Shown: positions 32,617-42,816, counted from the first letter of the stretch. The stretch: DNA of 64,000 nt from Pseudonocardia hydrocarbonoxydans (GCF_006539565.1 NZ_BJNG01000037.1:1-64000), one strand, 5' to 3'. Notes: generated from the sequence alone by a model not told the origin. Numbers and translations are program-made.

Positions 32617-33828
32617 TCAGGGTGCGGAGAACACCGCCGCGAGGCCCTGACCGCCGCCGATGCACATCGTCTCCAGCCCGTAACGGGCGTCGCGACGGGC
32701 CATCTCGCGCGTCAGCGTGGCCAGGATGCGGCCCCCGGTGGCGCCGACGGGATGGCCCAGCGAGATGCCCGACCCGTTGACGTTGACGCGCTCGAGGTCG
32801 GCCTCGCCGAGCTTCCACTCGCGCGTGCACGCGAGCACCTGCGCGGCGAACGCCTCGTTCAGCTCGATCAGGTCGATGTCGGCGAGGGTGAGCGCCGCCG
32901 CGTCGAGGGCCTTCGCGACGGCCGGGACCGGGCCGATCCCCATCGTCGCGGGGGGCACGCCGCCGACACCCCACGAGACCAGCCGGGCGAGCGGGCGCAG
33001 GCCGAGCTCCTGCGCACGGGCGGGGTGGGTGACGACGCAGACGGCCGCGCCGTCGTTCTGGCCGCTGGCGTTGCCCGCGGTGACGGTGGCGTCGGGGTCG
33101 TCCCTGCCCAGGATCGGGCGCAGCGTCGCGAGCTTGTCGACCGAGGAGTCGGCACGGATGTGCTCGTCGGTGTCGACGACGGTGTCGCCCTTCCGGCCGC
33201 GCACCGTGACGGGCACGATCTCGTCGGCGAACCGGCCGGCGTCGCGGGCGGCGGCGGCACGGTGGTGGCTGCGCACGGCGTACTCGTCCTGCTCCGCCCG
33301 CGGGATCGCGTACTCGCGGCGCAGGTTCTCGGCGGTCTCCAGCATCCCGCCGGGCACCGGGAAGTTCACCCCGCCCGCCGTGACCCGGCCGCGCGCGAGC
33401 GAGTCGTGCAGCAGCACCCCGGGGCCGGCCTTCGCGCCCCAGCGCATCGACGTCGAGTAGAACGACGCGTTCGACATCGACTCCGCGCCGCCGGCCAGCA
33501 CGACGTCGGACGCGCCCGCCTGCACCTGCATCGCCGCGTAGAGCACGGCCTGCAGGCCCGAGCCGCAGCGCCGGTCGAGCTGCAGCCCGGTGACGCTCAC
33601 CGGCAGCCCGGCGTCGAGCGCGGCGACGCGCCCGATCGCCGGGGCGTCCATCGTGGGGTAGCAGTGGCCCAGGACGACGTCGTCGACGGCGTCGGGGGCG
33701 AGCCCCGTCCGGTCGAGCAACCCGCGGATGACGGTGGCGGCCAGCTCGTGGGCCGGGACGTCGCGCAGGGAGCCGCCGAAGCCGCCGACCGGCGTCCGCA
33801 GCGGCTCGCAGATGACCGCCTCGCGCAT
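32617..33828 (-). CDS. Acetyl-CoA C-acyltransferase (thiolase)
   Basis: Thiolase of 403 residues. The nucleophile Cys is in QLDRRCGSGLQAV (about residue 90), the catalytic His in GISLGHPVGATGGR, and the second Cys in METMCIGGGQGLA-type sequence (LETMCIGGGQG). IELNEAFAAQVLA is present. It can act in fatty-acid beta-oxidation or acetoacetyl-CoA metabolism. The start ATG 33828 overlaps the MaoC stop as TGATG, so the pair is coupled. Confidence 0.93.
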   Translation of the reverse strand: MREAVICEPLRTPVGGFGGSLRDVPAHELAATVIRGLLDRTGLAPDAVDDVVLGHCYPTMDAPAIGRVAALDAGLPVSVTGLQLDRRCGSGLQAVLYAAMQVQAGASDVVLAGGAESMSNASFYSTSMRWGAKAGPGVLLHDSLARGRVTAGGVNFPVPGGMLETAENLRREYAIPRAEQDEYAVRSHHRAAAARDAGRFADEIVPVTVRGRKGDTVVDTDEHIRADSSVDKLATLRPILGRDDPDATVTAGNASGQNDGAAVCVVTHPARAQELGLRPLARLVSWGVGGVPPATMGIGPVPAVAKALDAAALTLADIDLIELNEAFAAQVLACTREWKLGEADLERVNVNGSGISLGHPVGATGGRILATLTREMARRDARYGLETMCIGGGQGLAAVFSAP

Positions 33829-34280
33829 CAGACGTACCGGCGGGTGAGCCACTCGGCGACGAGCGCGGGGCGCTCGGAGCCCTCGATCTCGACGGTCACG
33901 TTCGTGACGACCTGCACGCCGCCCGCGACGTCGGTGACCTCGCCCAGCTCCACGTTGGCGCGCACCTTGCTGCCGACCGGCACCGGGGAGGTGAAGCGCA
34001 CCTTGTTGAGCCCGTAGTTGACGCCCATCTTGGTGTTCTGCACCTCGAAGATCCCGGCCACCAGCGACGGCAGCAGCGACAGCGTCAGGAAGCCGTGCGC
34101 GATGGTGGTGCCGAAGGGGCCCTCCTTCGCCTTCTCGGGGTCGACGTGGATCCACTGGTGGTCGTCGGTGGCGTCGGCGAAGGTGTCGATCTGGCCCTGT
34201 TCGATGGTCACCCACTCACCCACCCCGAGCTGCGTGCCCGCCGCCGCCCGCAGGTCGTCCACTCCGTCGAAGACGCGCAT
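33828..34280 (-). CDS. MaoC family (R)-enoyl-CoA hydratase
   Basis: A 150-residue single hot-dog hydratase. The catalytic segment FADATDDHQWIHVDPEKAKEG contains the Asp/His dyad, and TTIAHGFLTLSLLPSL is the usual following helix. It probably hydrates enoyl-CoA for the thiolase encoded next. ATG 34280 follows GGGAGCACGG. Confidence 0.92.
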   Translation of the reverse strand: MRVFDGVDDLRAAAGTQLGVGEWVTIEQGQIDTFADATDDHQWIHVDPEKAKEGPFGTTIAHGFLTLSLLPSLVAGIFEVQNTKMGVNYGLNKVRFTSPVPVGSKVRANVELGEVTDVAGGVQVVTNVTVEIEGSERPALVAEWLTRRYV

Positions 34281-34394
34281 CCGTGCTCCCGATCTCTCGT
34301 CGTCCGGTTTCCGGGGGTCACCCTGCCACGCTCCGCACTGCTGCGCGGTGCGACGGCGGTTACTGTCCGCCGGTCGGCTCGACGGGGGGTGGGG

Positions 34395-35299
34395 ATGGAC
34401 AGCTCGGCGGCCGGCCCCGTGGACCATCTGGCCGTACCCTTCGCCTCCCCCGACGAGCTGGCGGCCCGGCTGGAGCCCGCGCTGCGCGCCGCGCTGGCGG
34501 CGGGTGACCGGGTGCTCGCGGTGTTGGCCGATGCCGAGCGCGACGCCGTCACCGCACGGCTCGGTGCCGCCGCGGCGGACGTCGAGTTCGCCGATCCGCT
34601 CCGGGTGCACGCCGTGCCCGCGTTCACCGTCGCGGTGCGCTGGGCCCGGCTCGCGCACGACGCCCCGGCGGGCCGGGTGCTGGTCGTCGGCCAGCACCTG
34701 GAGCTGCCCGACCGGGACGCCGAGCACTGGCCGCGCCTGGACCTCGCGATCGACGTGGCCATCGCGGGCCTGCCGATCACGGTGCTCTGCGCGTGCCCGG
34801 CCGACGACCCGGCGACCGGCCGCACCCATCCCCGGGTGCTCACCGCGGACGGCCCGCAGCCGGGCCCGGGCTACCGGCCGCCGCCGGAGGCGGTGGTCGA
34901 GTACCCGCCGCCCCCGCCGCCCGATCTCGGCCCGGCCGACGTCGACCTGGCCTTCGGACTCGCCGACCTGTCGGCCGTCCGGCGCCGCGTCGCCGCGGCC
35001 GCCGCCTCCGCGGGCCTGTCCGGCGACCCGGCCGACGACCTCGTGCTCGCCGTCAACGAGCTGGTCAGCAACAGCGTCGAGCACGGCCCCGGGGAGGGTC
35101 GGCTGCGGATGTGGGCGGGCCGCGGGGCGATCACCGCGGAGGTCGCCGACCGGGGCCGGATGGACGTGCCGTTCCCCGGGCTGGTGCGCCCGCCGCCGAC
35201 CGGGGTGCGGGGCCGCGGCCTGTGGCTGGCCTCGGAGCTGACCGACGTGCTCCAGGTCTGGAGCGACGACACCGGCACCGTCATCCGCGCCCACACGGG

Positions 35300-35303
<4 letters not shown>
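34395..35303 (+). CDS. MEDS domain / GHKL ATPase sensor protein
   Basis: A 302-residue protein. About residues 1 to 150 resemble a MEDS (methanogen/methylotroph DcmR sensory) domain. After a Pro-rich linker (VEYPPPPPPDLG), a HATPase_c domain of the anti-sigma/RsbW type follows: DDLVLAVNELVSNSVEHG (N box), then GRGLWLASELTD (G box). Such proteins act as serine kinases/anti-sigma factors in actinobacteria. No sigma factor is adjacent. ATG 34395 follows GGGGTGGGG. Confidence 0.8.
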
Positions 35304-36304
<1,001 letters not shown>

Positions 36305-36396
36305 GGCACCTGTCTACAGGGCGGGCTGTGCGGCGGCCCCGCGCGTTCCTCCTCCGGGGCCTCGACTCGCGGTGGGGTCCGGCGCAGGATGGGAGA

Positions 36397-37173
36397 GTGG
36401 ACGCCGTGCAGCGGTTCGGCCGGGTGGTCGCTGTGCCCGACCCCCCGCTGGACCGGGCCGCCCTCGCGCTCGCCGGGGGCTCCGATCCGGAGCTCGACAT
36501 CGACCGCTGGCTGCGCGAGCTCGACCGCCTCGCCGCGGGCGTCAGCTCGCTGGAGGGTCTGCGGCAGCGGCTGTTCGTCGAGGAGGGGTTCGGCGGCAAC
36601 GCCGGGGACTACACCGACCCGCGCAACTCGCTGCTGCACCACGTGCTGCACCGCCGCCTCGGCATCCCGATCACGCTCGCCGTCGTCACGATGGAGGTGG
36701 GGCGGCGGGCGGGGGTGCCGATCGAGGGCGTCGGGATGCCCGGGCACTTCCTCGTGCGCCCGACGGGCACCTCCCGCTACCTCGACGTGTTCGCCGGCGG
36801 GGCCGAGATCAGCGGCGCCCGCTGCGAGCAGCTGTTCCGCGGGGCCACCGGGGCCGGCCCGGAGGTGCCATTCGGCCCGCACCTGCTCACCGCCGCCCCG
36901 ACGCGCGCGATCCTGGTGCGGATGCTGGAGAACCTGCGCGCGGTCTACGGGGCCCGCCGCCGGCCCGCCGACCTCGAGTGGGTGCTGCGGATGCGGCTGC
37001 TGCTGCCCGGCGTCCGGCTCACCGACGTGCTCGACCTCGGCACCGCGCTCGGCGACCAGGGGCGGTGGCTGGAGGGCGCGAAGCTGCTGGAGGACCGCGT
37101 GCCCGCGGCGTCGGCGGCCCACGCCGACCGGCTGCGGAACGCGGCGAGGAGCCTGCGGGCGCACCTCAACTGA
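36397..37173 (+). CDS. Transglutaminase-like SirB1 family protein
   Basis: A 258-residue protein with the SirB1 N-terminal region (FGGNAGDYTDPRNSLLHHVL) and a transglutaminase-like core (GIPITLAVVTMEVGRRAGVPIEGVGMPGHFLVR), then a C-terminal TPR-like helical part. Function unknown. The classical catalytic Cys is not evident, while the His in MPGHFLVR is conserved. GTG 36397 follows CAGGAT by 6 nt. Confidence 0.82.
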   Translation: MDAVQRFGRVVAVPDPPLDRAALALAGGSDPELDIDRWLRELDRLAAGVSSLEGLRQRLFVEEGFGGNAGDYTDPRNSLLHHVLHRRLGIPITLAVVTMEVGRRAGVPIEGVGMPGHFLVRPTGTSRYLDVFAGGAEISGARCEQLFRGATGAGPEVPFGPHLLTAAPTRAILVRMLENLRAVYGARRRPADLEWVLRMRLLLPGVRLTDVLDLGTALGDQGRWLEGAKLLEDRVPAASAAHADRLRNAARSLRAHLN

Positions 37174-37179
37174 CGCGCG

Positions 37180-37752
37180 TCAGGTGCGGAAGCCCGGGTC
37201 GGGACGGTTGACGGCCCGGTCGCCGGGGCGCAGCAGCCTGCCGACCAGCAGCACCGGCCAGAGCAGGAACTCCAGGGCCGAGAACAGCACCAGCCCGACG
37301 ACGACGGCGACCGCCGGCAGCGCCACCACCGGCAGCGCGACGAGGGTGACGGCGAGGACGGCCGGCAGGTCGCGCAGCCACCCCGGACGCCCGTCGCGGT
37401 CGGTGAGCGAGCCCAGCCGCACCGCGGCCCACATGAACCAGCGCAGCAGGAACGGCACCCCGAGCTCGCGCATCGCGCGGCGGAACAGGCCGTCGGCGTC
37501 GACCGCGCTGATCCGCCCGGCCGGCCGCTCCACGCGCACGAGGTGGTCGTGCAGCACCGCGGCGGCGGTGTAGCGGCCGAACTTCGGCACCAGCCAGACG
37601 AACACACGCGGCACCGAGGCGAAGTCGGTGAGGGTGCCCCGCGGCACGACGAAGGTATCGGTGCGGCCCTGGTAGACCAGCTGCTCCTCCAGCGTCCAGT
37701 CCTGCGCGGTCGCCTGCCGGACGAGCACCTTGGGGCCGTCGAGGAAGGTCAT
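37180..37752 (-). CDS. DUF1353 domain membrane protein
   Basis: A 190-residue protein. The N-terminal DUF1353 domain (GTLTDFASVPRVF, then AAAVLHDHLVR) is a phage-related domain of unknown function that may carry a peptidase-like or binding site. It is followed by two membrane helices (LAVTLVALPVVALPAVAVVVG, LVLFSALEFLLWPVLLV). ATG 37752 overlaps the aldose epimerase stop by 4 bp. Confidence 0.82.
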   Translation of the reverse strand: MTFLDGPKVLVRQATAQDWTLEEQLVYQGRTDTFVVPRGTLTDFASVPRVFVWLVPKFGRYTAAAVLHDHLVRVERPAGRISAVDADGLFRRAMRELGVPFLLRWFMWAAVRLGSLTDRDGRPGWLRDLPAVLAVTLVALPVVALPAVAVVVGLVLFSALEFLLWPVLLVGRLLRPGDRAVNRPDPGFRT

Positions 37753-38636
37753 CGGGGCGAGATCCCCCAGCGGCCCGTCCAGGTCTCCCCCGGCGCGACG
37801 ACCAGCAGCCCGGTCCCGGAGTTGAGCGCGTCGGGCGGGCAGGTCATCGGCTCGACGGCCACGGCGCGCCCGCGGCCGGGGTGGTCGTCGGGGGTGAAGA
37901 CCTGCACCCAGCCGAAGTCGGGGTCGGCCCACAGCTCCACGTCGCCGTCGGGGCCGGACAGCCGGTGGCGCACCAGGCCGTCGGTCGGCTCGCAGCCGCC
38001 GAAGGCGTGGTCGAGCTCGGCGCCGCGCAGCGTGATCTCCGGTGACCGGACGGGCGCGGCGGGCGCGACCGGCAGGCCCCCGCCCAGCGGCAGCGCGGTG
38101 GTCGCGGCCAGGTGCAGCGTGCAGTCGTCGGTGGCGGCGTCACCCGCGCGCAGGTAGGGGTGCGCGCCGACGCCGAACGGCACCGCGGCCGTCCCGACGT
38201 TGGTGACGGTGTGGGTGACGGTCAGGCCACCGGCGTCGACGGCGTAGCGGACCGACGTCGCCAGCGGGACCGGCCACCCCGGCTGCGGCGCGACGACGGC
38301 GCCGAGCGTGACGGAGTCCGGCGCCCGCTCCTCGACCCGGTAGAAGGTGTGCCGCAGCAGGCCGTGGATCGCGTTGCCCGCCGCGGGCTCGGACAGCGCG
38401 AGCTGCTGCGGCCCGCCGTCCCAGAGCCACTGGCCGCGGGCGGTGCGGTTGGGCCACGGCACCAGCACGCACCCCGACCCGCGGGGCGGGCGGGCGTCGA
38501 CGGAGAAGGTCTCGACGTAGGGGCGGCCGTCCACGGAGAACGCCCGCAGCCCGGCCCCCACCTCGGTGACGACGGCCTGCGCGGCCCCGGAGCGGATCTC
38601 GAACTGCTCGCCCGTCGGCGGCATCGGCATGAGCAC
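37749..38636 (-). CDS. Aldose 1-epimerase family protein
   Basis: A 295-residue mutarotase-fold protein. The catalytic His residues are in GNAIHGLLRHTFY and GVGAHPYLRAG, and the Glu lies in VAVEPMTCPPDALN. It interconverts alpha and beta anomers of hexoses. GTG 38636 was chosen over the ATG codons 6 and 12 bases later because TAGCCT lies exactly 6 nt upstream. Confidence 0.9.
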   Translation of the reverse strand: MLMPMPPTGEQFEIRSGAAQAVVTEVGAGLRAFSVDGRPYVETFSVDARPPRGSGCVLVPWPNRTARGQWLWDGGPQQLALSEPAAGNAIHGLLRHTFYRVEERAPDSVTLGAVVAPQPGWPVPLATSVRYAVDAGGLTVTHTVTNVGTAAVPFGVGAHPYLRAGDAATDDCTLHLAATTALPLGGGLPVAPAAPVRSPEITLRGAELDHAFGGCEPTDGLVRHRLSGPDGDVELWADPDFGWVQVFTPDDHPGRGRAVAVEPMTCPPDALNSGTGLLVVAPGETWTGRWGISPR

Positions 38637-38642
38637 GCCGGG

Positions 38643-38648
38643 AGGCTA
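38643..38648 (-). promoter_or_regulatory. -10 hexamer TAGCCT for the aldose epimerase gene
   Basis: Minus-strand TAGCCT with a 6-nt gap to GTG 38636, leaderless type. It stands back to back with the surE promoter. Confidence 0.5.
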
Positions 38649-38704
38649 CCGGCGCGTCCGGGTGCGCGCCGTCGCCGCGCCACGCCGAGGTCGCCCCGCT
38701 CGCC

Positions 38705-38710
38705 TACCGT
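38705..38710 (+). promoter_or_regulatory. -10 hexamer TACCGT for surE
   Basis: TACCGT with a 6-nt gap to GTG 38717, leaderless type. Confidence 0.5.
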
Positions 38711-38716
38711 GGAGCC

Positions 38717-39523
38717 GTGGCCTCCTCACGACGACTCCCGGCGACCGGCCTCAGGGCCCTGATCACCAACGACGACGGCATCGACTCGCCGGGGCTGTGG
38801 GCCCTCGCGGCCGGGGCCGTCGAGGCCGGGTTCGACGTGACGGTCGCGGCGCCGCACGTCGACGCGAGCGGGGTGGGCGGCTCGGTGCTCGCCGTGCGCG
38901 AGGGCGGGCGGGTCCGGCTGCACCCGCGGGAGCTGCCCGGGCTCGACGGGGTGCCGGCGTTCGCGGTGGAGGGCCACCCGGCGTTCATCGTGCACTCGGC
39001 GGCGCGCGGCTGGCTCGACCCGGCCCCCGACGTCGTGCTCTCCGGGATCAACCTGGGCTCCAACGTCGGGCGCGCGGTGCTGCACTCGGGCACCGTCGGC
39101 GCGGCGCTGACGGCCGGGATCCACGGCTGGCGGGCACTGGCCGTCTCGCTCGACAGCGGGTGGGACCCGCCCGAGGAGCCCCGCTGGGACGCCGTGCGGC
39201 ACGTCCTGCCCACCGTGCTCGACCTCCTGCTCGGCGAGGACGAGGGCGCCGTGCTCAACCTCAACGTGCCCGACCGCGCCCCCGCCGAGCTGGGCGAACT
39301 GCGGGAGGCGCGGCTGGCCGCGTTCGGCGCGGTGCAGGTGCGGGTCGACCAGCGCTCCGGCGACGACGGGCACGGGCTGCACATGAGCTTCGGCGAGGGC
39401 ACGCCCCCGGAGCCGGGCACCGACACCGCGCTGCTGGTCGAGGGACACCCCACGGTGACGCGCCTGGAGTCGATCGGTGCCCGCCCCGGCGTCCTCGGTA
39501 CGGCTGTGACCACTGGGAGATGA
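38717..39523 (+). CDS. surE: 5'/3'-nucleotidase SurE
   Basis: SurE of 268 residues, a metal-dependent nucleoside monophosphate phosphatase linked to stationary-phase survival. The signature is ITNDDGIDSPGLWAL near residue 16. Ser and Asn ligands are in SGVGGSVLAV and LSGINLGSNVGRAVLHSGTVGAA. GTG 38717 fits the leaderless pattern. Confidence 0.94.
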   Translation: MASSRRLPATGLRALITNDDGIDSPGLWALAAGAVEAGFDVTVAAPHVDASGVGGSVLAVREGGRVRLHPRELPGLDGVPAFAVEGHPAFIVHSAARGWLDPAPDVVLSGINLGSNVGRAVLHSGTVGAALTAGIHGWRALAVSLDSGWDPPEEPRWDAVRHVLPTVLDLLLGEDEGAVLNLNVPDRAPAELGELREARLAAFGAVQVRVDQRSGDDGHGLHMSFGEGTPPEPGTDTALLVEGHPTVTRLESIGARPGVLGTAVTTGR

Positions 39524-39539
39524 GTGACCCCGGTGACGA

Positions 39540-39555
39540 CGTGATCTGAATCACA
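39540..39555. promoter_or_regulatory. CRP/GlxR-like site before a small gene
   Basis: CGTGATCTGAATCACA matches TGTGA-N6-TCACA at 9 of 10 defined bases. It lies just upstream of a -10-like CATGAT (39559-39564) and the ATG at 39571, placing it near -25 to -30. This suggests control by a cAMP-receptor-type regulator. Confidence 0.5.
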
Positions 39556-39570
39556 CGTCATGATCTCACG

Positions 39571-39747
39571 ATGCGTGACGGTGAGACCAGCTCCGAGTGG
39601 TGCACCCACTTCGCCCGGACAGTGGCCGACGAGATCCGGGCCGGGGTGCAGACCGGCGCCCTGACCTTCGCCGAAGCCGATCAGCTGCTCGCCCGCATGC
39701 GGGTGCTGCTGGAGCAGGCCCTCGACCTCTCGCCGCAGCCGGTGTGA
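39571..39747 (+). CDS. Small conserved-looking protein, 58 residues
   Basis: ATG to TGA, 58 codons: begins MRDGETSSEWCTHFARTVAD and ends LEQALDLSPQPV. It is acidic, mostly helical, with no membrane segment. GC-rich third positions and a -10-like CATGAT with 6-nt spacing to the ATG support a real gene. No family recognised. It lies 3 bp from the convergent hypothetical gene and downstream of a CRP-like site. Confidence 0.6.
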   Translation: MRDGETSSEWCTHFARTVADEIRAGVQTGALTFAEADQLLARMRVLLEQALDLSPQPV

Positions 39748-39750
39748 CCC

Positions 39751-40140
39751 TCAGTGTTCGTCGGCCCCGGTGAGCGCGTGCTCCATCCGGTCGGCCACGC
39801 CGACGACGAGGTGGAACGAGCGGTCGAAGCCGTCGAGCGCGGTGTCGTGCAGCGGGATCGAGTGCCGGAACAGCAGCAGGCCGTCCTCGACGACCAGCCC
39901 CCCGGTGACGGGCTCGGCCGCCATCTCCAGCGCCTTCGGCAGGTCGACCTGCCCGGCACGCCCCACCGGAGAGGTGATCTGCGCCCACGGGTGTGCGTCC
40001 TCGCCGGTGACCAGCCGGACGGCGACGACCTGCGTGCGCTCCCCGGTGGTGGGGAGGTTGAACCACAGCTCGCCCTCGCGCTGGCGCATGATCTCGTAGC
40101 GCACCCGCACGAAGGAGCCCAGGTCGTCCCAGCTGGCCAT
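39751..40140 (-). CDS. Hypothetical protein (YbjN-like fold possible)
   Basis: A 129-residue protein from ATG 40140. The alternating beta pattern (LWFNLPTTGERTQVVAVRLV, GGLVVEDGLLLFRHSIPL) and a final helix resemble YbjN/type III chaperone-like actinobacterial proteins, but no diagnostic motif is seen. TACGGT stands 7 nt upstream of the ATG. Function unknown. Confidence 0.7.
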   Translation of the reverse strand: MASWDDLGSFVRVRYEIMRQREGELWFNLPTTGERTQVVAVRLVTGEDAHPWAQITSPVGRAGQVDLPKALEMAAEPVTGGLVVEDGLLLFRHSIPLHDTALDGFDRSFHLVVGVADRMEHALTGADEH

Positions 40141-40159
40141 GCCGGGGACCGTACCGCCC

Positions 40160-41608
40160 TCAGGTGTGCAGGTGGTCGACGGGCGCGCGGTCGTCGGTGA
40201 GCACGGGTGCGTCGCCGGCCAGCGCGCGGGTCGCGGCGTCGTCGAGCACCGAGCCGGGCTCGCCGCGCCCGGCCGCCGAGGCGGCGAGGGCGGCCAGGTC
40301 GGGTGCGCTGTCCGACGCCACGAGCACCGCGTTGCCCCCGCCGCCGGGCGCGAGCTGGTCGGGCCGGATCAGCAGCGCGACGGTGACGAACCGTTCGGCC
40401 ACCGTGGCCGTCTCGGCGGCCAGCAGGGTCAGCGGGTCGCGGTCGATGACGTTGAGGACGTAGAGGCCACCGGGGCGCAGGACGCGGCGCACCTCGTCGA
40501 CGAACTCGGTGGTGGCCAGGTGCCAGGGCACCGAGCGGGCGCCGAACGCGTCGCCGACGACGAGGTCGGCCGAGGCGTCGGGCAGCTCGGCCAGGGTGGT
40601 GCGGGCGTCGCCGACGCGGACGTCGAGGTCGGGGATGTCGTCGACGCCCAGCTCGCGGCGGCCGAGGTCGACCACCCCCTGGTCGACCTCCAGCACCGTC
40701 GAGGTGCTGCCCGGCCGGGTGGCGGCGAGCCAGCGCGGCATGGTGAACCCGCCCCCGCCCAGGTGTACCGCCTCCAGCGGGGCGCCGGCCGGGAACGCGG
40801 CGTCGATCGCGTCGCCGAAGCGCCGGGTGTAGGCGAACTCCAGGTGCGCGGGGTCGGCGCGGTCGACGTAGGAGTGGCGCAGGTCGTCGAGGACCAGCAC
40901 CTGCGCGCCCGGCCGCTCGGGGGCGGTGTCGACCCGGGCGCAGTAGTAGACGGTGTCGGCGTCGCAGCGGCCCGGCACGGCCACCAGCGCGACGGCCAGC
41001 AGCACCGCGGCCGCACCGCCCCTGGCCAGCGCCGACCGCCGGGCGTCCTCGACGACCAGCAGCGCGAGCAGCAGGCACGCCGCCGCGGTGATGAGCAGGA
41101 TCGCGGTGACGGGCAGGAACGCGACCAGCACGAACCCGGTGAGGAACGTGCCGGCGAGCGACCCGATCGTGCCCGCCGCGGACAGCTCGCCGATCACGCT
41201 GCCCGAGCCGTCGACGGAGGTCAGCCGTGCCCGGGTGATGGCCGGGGTCACCATCGCGAGCGCGGTGACCGACACCAGGGTCGACGCCGCGACCAGCAGG
41301 ATCGCCGCCACCGGACCGGGCCCGAGCACCGGCCCGAGCAGCCGCACCAGCGGCCGGACGGCCAGCACCCCCAGACCACCGACGACCAGCGCACCCGCCG
41401 CCACGCGCCGCGGCGGGAACACGTCCGCCCACCGGCCGCCCAGCGACGCCCCGACCGCGATCCCGGCCAGCGCCACGCCGATGACCGCGGTCGTCGACTC
41501 CAGGGTCAGGCCGACGTAGGGCGCGACGAGGCGCGTCGCCAGAGTCTCGACGACCAGGATCGCCGCCCCGCTGACGAGCACGACGATCCGGGCGAACCGT
41601 GCATTCAC
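40160..41608 (-). CDS. Fused membrane / spermidine-synthase-like methyltransferase-fold protein
   Basis: A 482-residue protein. Residues 1 to 220 contain about seven membrane helices (VLVSGAAILVVETLATRLVA, etc.). The C-terminal half is a Rossmann domain of the polyamine synthase type: VHLGGGGFTMPRWLA, EVDQGVVDLGRRELG, VRVGDARTTLAELPDASADLVVGDAFG. The catalytic residues for putrescine are not obvious, so aminopropyl transfer should not be assumed. GTG 41608 is preceded 6 nt upstream by GAGGAT. Confidence 0.85.
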   Translation of the reverse strand: MNARFARIVVLVSGAAILVVETLATRLVAPYVGLTLESTTAVIGVALAGIAVGASLGGRWADVFPPRRVAAGALVVGGLGVLAVRPLVRLLGPVLGPGPVAAILLVAASTLVSVTALAMVTPAITRARLTSVDGSGSVIGELSAAGTIGSLAGTFLTGFVLVAFLPVTAILLITAAACLLLALLVVEDARRSALARGGAAAVLLAVALVAVPGRCDADTVYYCARVDTAPERPGAQVLVLDDLRHSYVDRADPAHLEFAYTRRFGDAIDAAFPAGAPLEAVHLGGGGFTMPRWLAATRPGSTSTVLEVDQGVVDLGRRELGVDDIPDLDVRVGDARTTLAELPDASADLVVGDAFGARSVPWHLATTEFVDEVRRVLRPGGLYVLNVIDRDPLTLLAAETATVAERFVTVALLIRPDQLAPGGGGNAVLVASDSAPDLAALAASAAGRGEPGSVLDDAATRALAGDAPVLTDDRAPVDHLHT

Positions 41609-41664
41609 CCGACCATCCTCGCCGGTGGCCCCGGGTGTGTCGCGGCCGGGCCGCCGCCCTGCGG

Positions 41665-42813
41665 TCAGAGGCCCAGCTGGCGGGCGATGAGCATCCGCTG
41701 GACCTCCGAGGTGCCCTCGCCGATCTCCAGGATCTTCGCGTCGCGGTAGAACCGGCCGACCGGGTACTCGTTCATGAACCCGTAGCCGCCGAAGACCTGG
41801 GTGGCGGCGCGGGCGTTGTCCATCGCCGCGTTGGACGACACGAGCTTGGCGATGGCCGCCTCCTTCTTGAACGGCTCGCCCTTGAGCATCTTCGCCGCGG
41901 CGGCGTAGTAGGCCAGCCGAGCGGTGTGCGCGCGCACCTCCATGTCGGCGATCATGAACTGCACGGCCTGGTAGTTGCCGATCCTCTGGCCGAACGCCTC
42001 GCGCTCGTGGGCGTAGCGCACCGACTCGTCGACGCAGCCCTGCGCGAGCCCGACCGACAGCGCCGCGATCGCGACGCGCCCCTCGTCGAGGATGGACAGG
42101 AACTGGGCGTAGCCGCGGCCGCGCTCGCCGACGAGGTTCGCCGCGGGCACGCGCACGTCGTCGAAGAACAGCTCGCGGGTGTCGGAGCTGCACCAGCCAA
42201 CCTTGGAGTACGGCTTCGCGACCCGCAGCCCCGGCGTCCCGGCCGGGATCATGATCGCCGAGATCTCCTTCTTCCCGCCGTCGCGCTCACCGGTGATGGC
42301 GGTGACGGTGATGACGCTGGTGATGTCGGTGCCGGAGTTCGTGATGAACGCCTTCGACCCGTTGATCACCCACTCGTCGCCGTCGAGCTTCGCGGTGGTG
42401 CGGGTGGCGCCGGCGTCGGAGCCGCCGCCGGGCTCGGTGAGCCCGAACGCGCCCAGCTTCTCCCCCGCGGCCAGGGCCGGGAGCCACTCCTGCTTCTGCT
42501 CGTCGGTGCCGAAGCGGTAGATCGGCATCGCGCCGAGGGAGACCCCGGCCTCCAGCGTGATCGCCACCGAGGAGTCGACGCGGGCCAGCTCCTCCAGGGC
42601 CAGGCACAGCGCGAAGTAGTCGCCGCCCATGCCGCCGTACTCCTCGGACACGGGCAGGCCGAACAGGCCCATCGCGCCCATCTTGGCGACGATCTCGTAC
42701 GGGAACTCCTCGCGCTCGTAGAGGTCGCCGATGACGGGGGCGACCTCCTTGCGCGCGAAGTCCTCGACGGTGGCGCGCAGCGCCTCGTGCTCCTCGCTCA
42801 GTGACAGGTCCAT
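41665..42813 (-). CDS. Acyl-CoA dehydrogenase (isovaleryl/short-chain type)
   Basis: FAD-dependent acyl-CoA dehydrogenase of 382 residues. It has FGLTEPGGGSDAGATRTTA, WVINGSKAFITNSG, RVAIAALSVGLAQGCVDESVRYAHERE, and the C-terminal QVFGGYGFMNEYPVGRFYRD. A Glu is found at the conserved base region (ALEELAR). It starts 3 bp after the carboxylase alpha gene. The grouping with a methylcrotonyl-CoA-carboxylase-like pair suggests leucine breakdown; this is inference. Confidence 0.93.
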   Translation of the reverse strand: MDLSLSEEHEALRATVEDFARKEVAPVIGDLYEREEFPYEIVAKMGAMGLFGLPVSEEYGGMGGDYFALCLALEELARVDSSVAITLEAGVSLGAMPIYRFGTDEQKQEWLPALAAGEKLGAFGLTEPGGGSDAGATRTTAKLDGDEWVINGSKAFITNSGTDITSVITVTAITGERDGGKKEISAIMIPAGTPGLRVAKPYSKVGWCSSDTRELFFDDVRVPAANLVGERGRGYAQFLSILDEGRVAIAALSVGLAQGCVDESVRYAHEREAFGQRIGNYQAVQFMIADMEVRAHTARLAYYAAAAKMLKGEPFKKEAAIAKLVSSNAAMDNARAATQVFGGYGFMNEYPVGRFYRDAKILEIGEGTSEVQRMLIARQLGL

Positions 42814-42816
42814 GCT

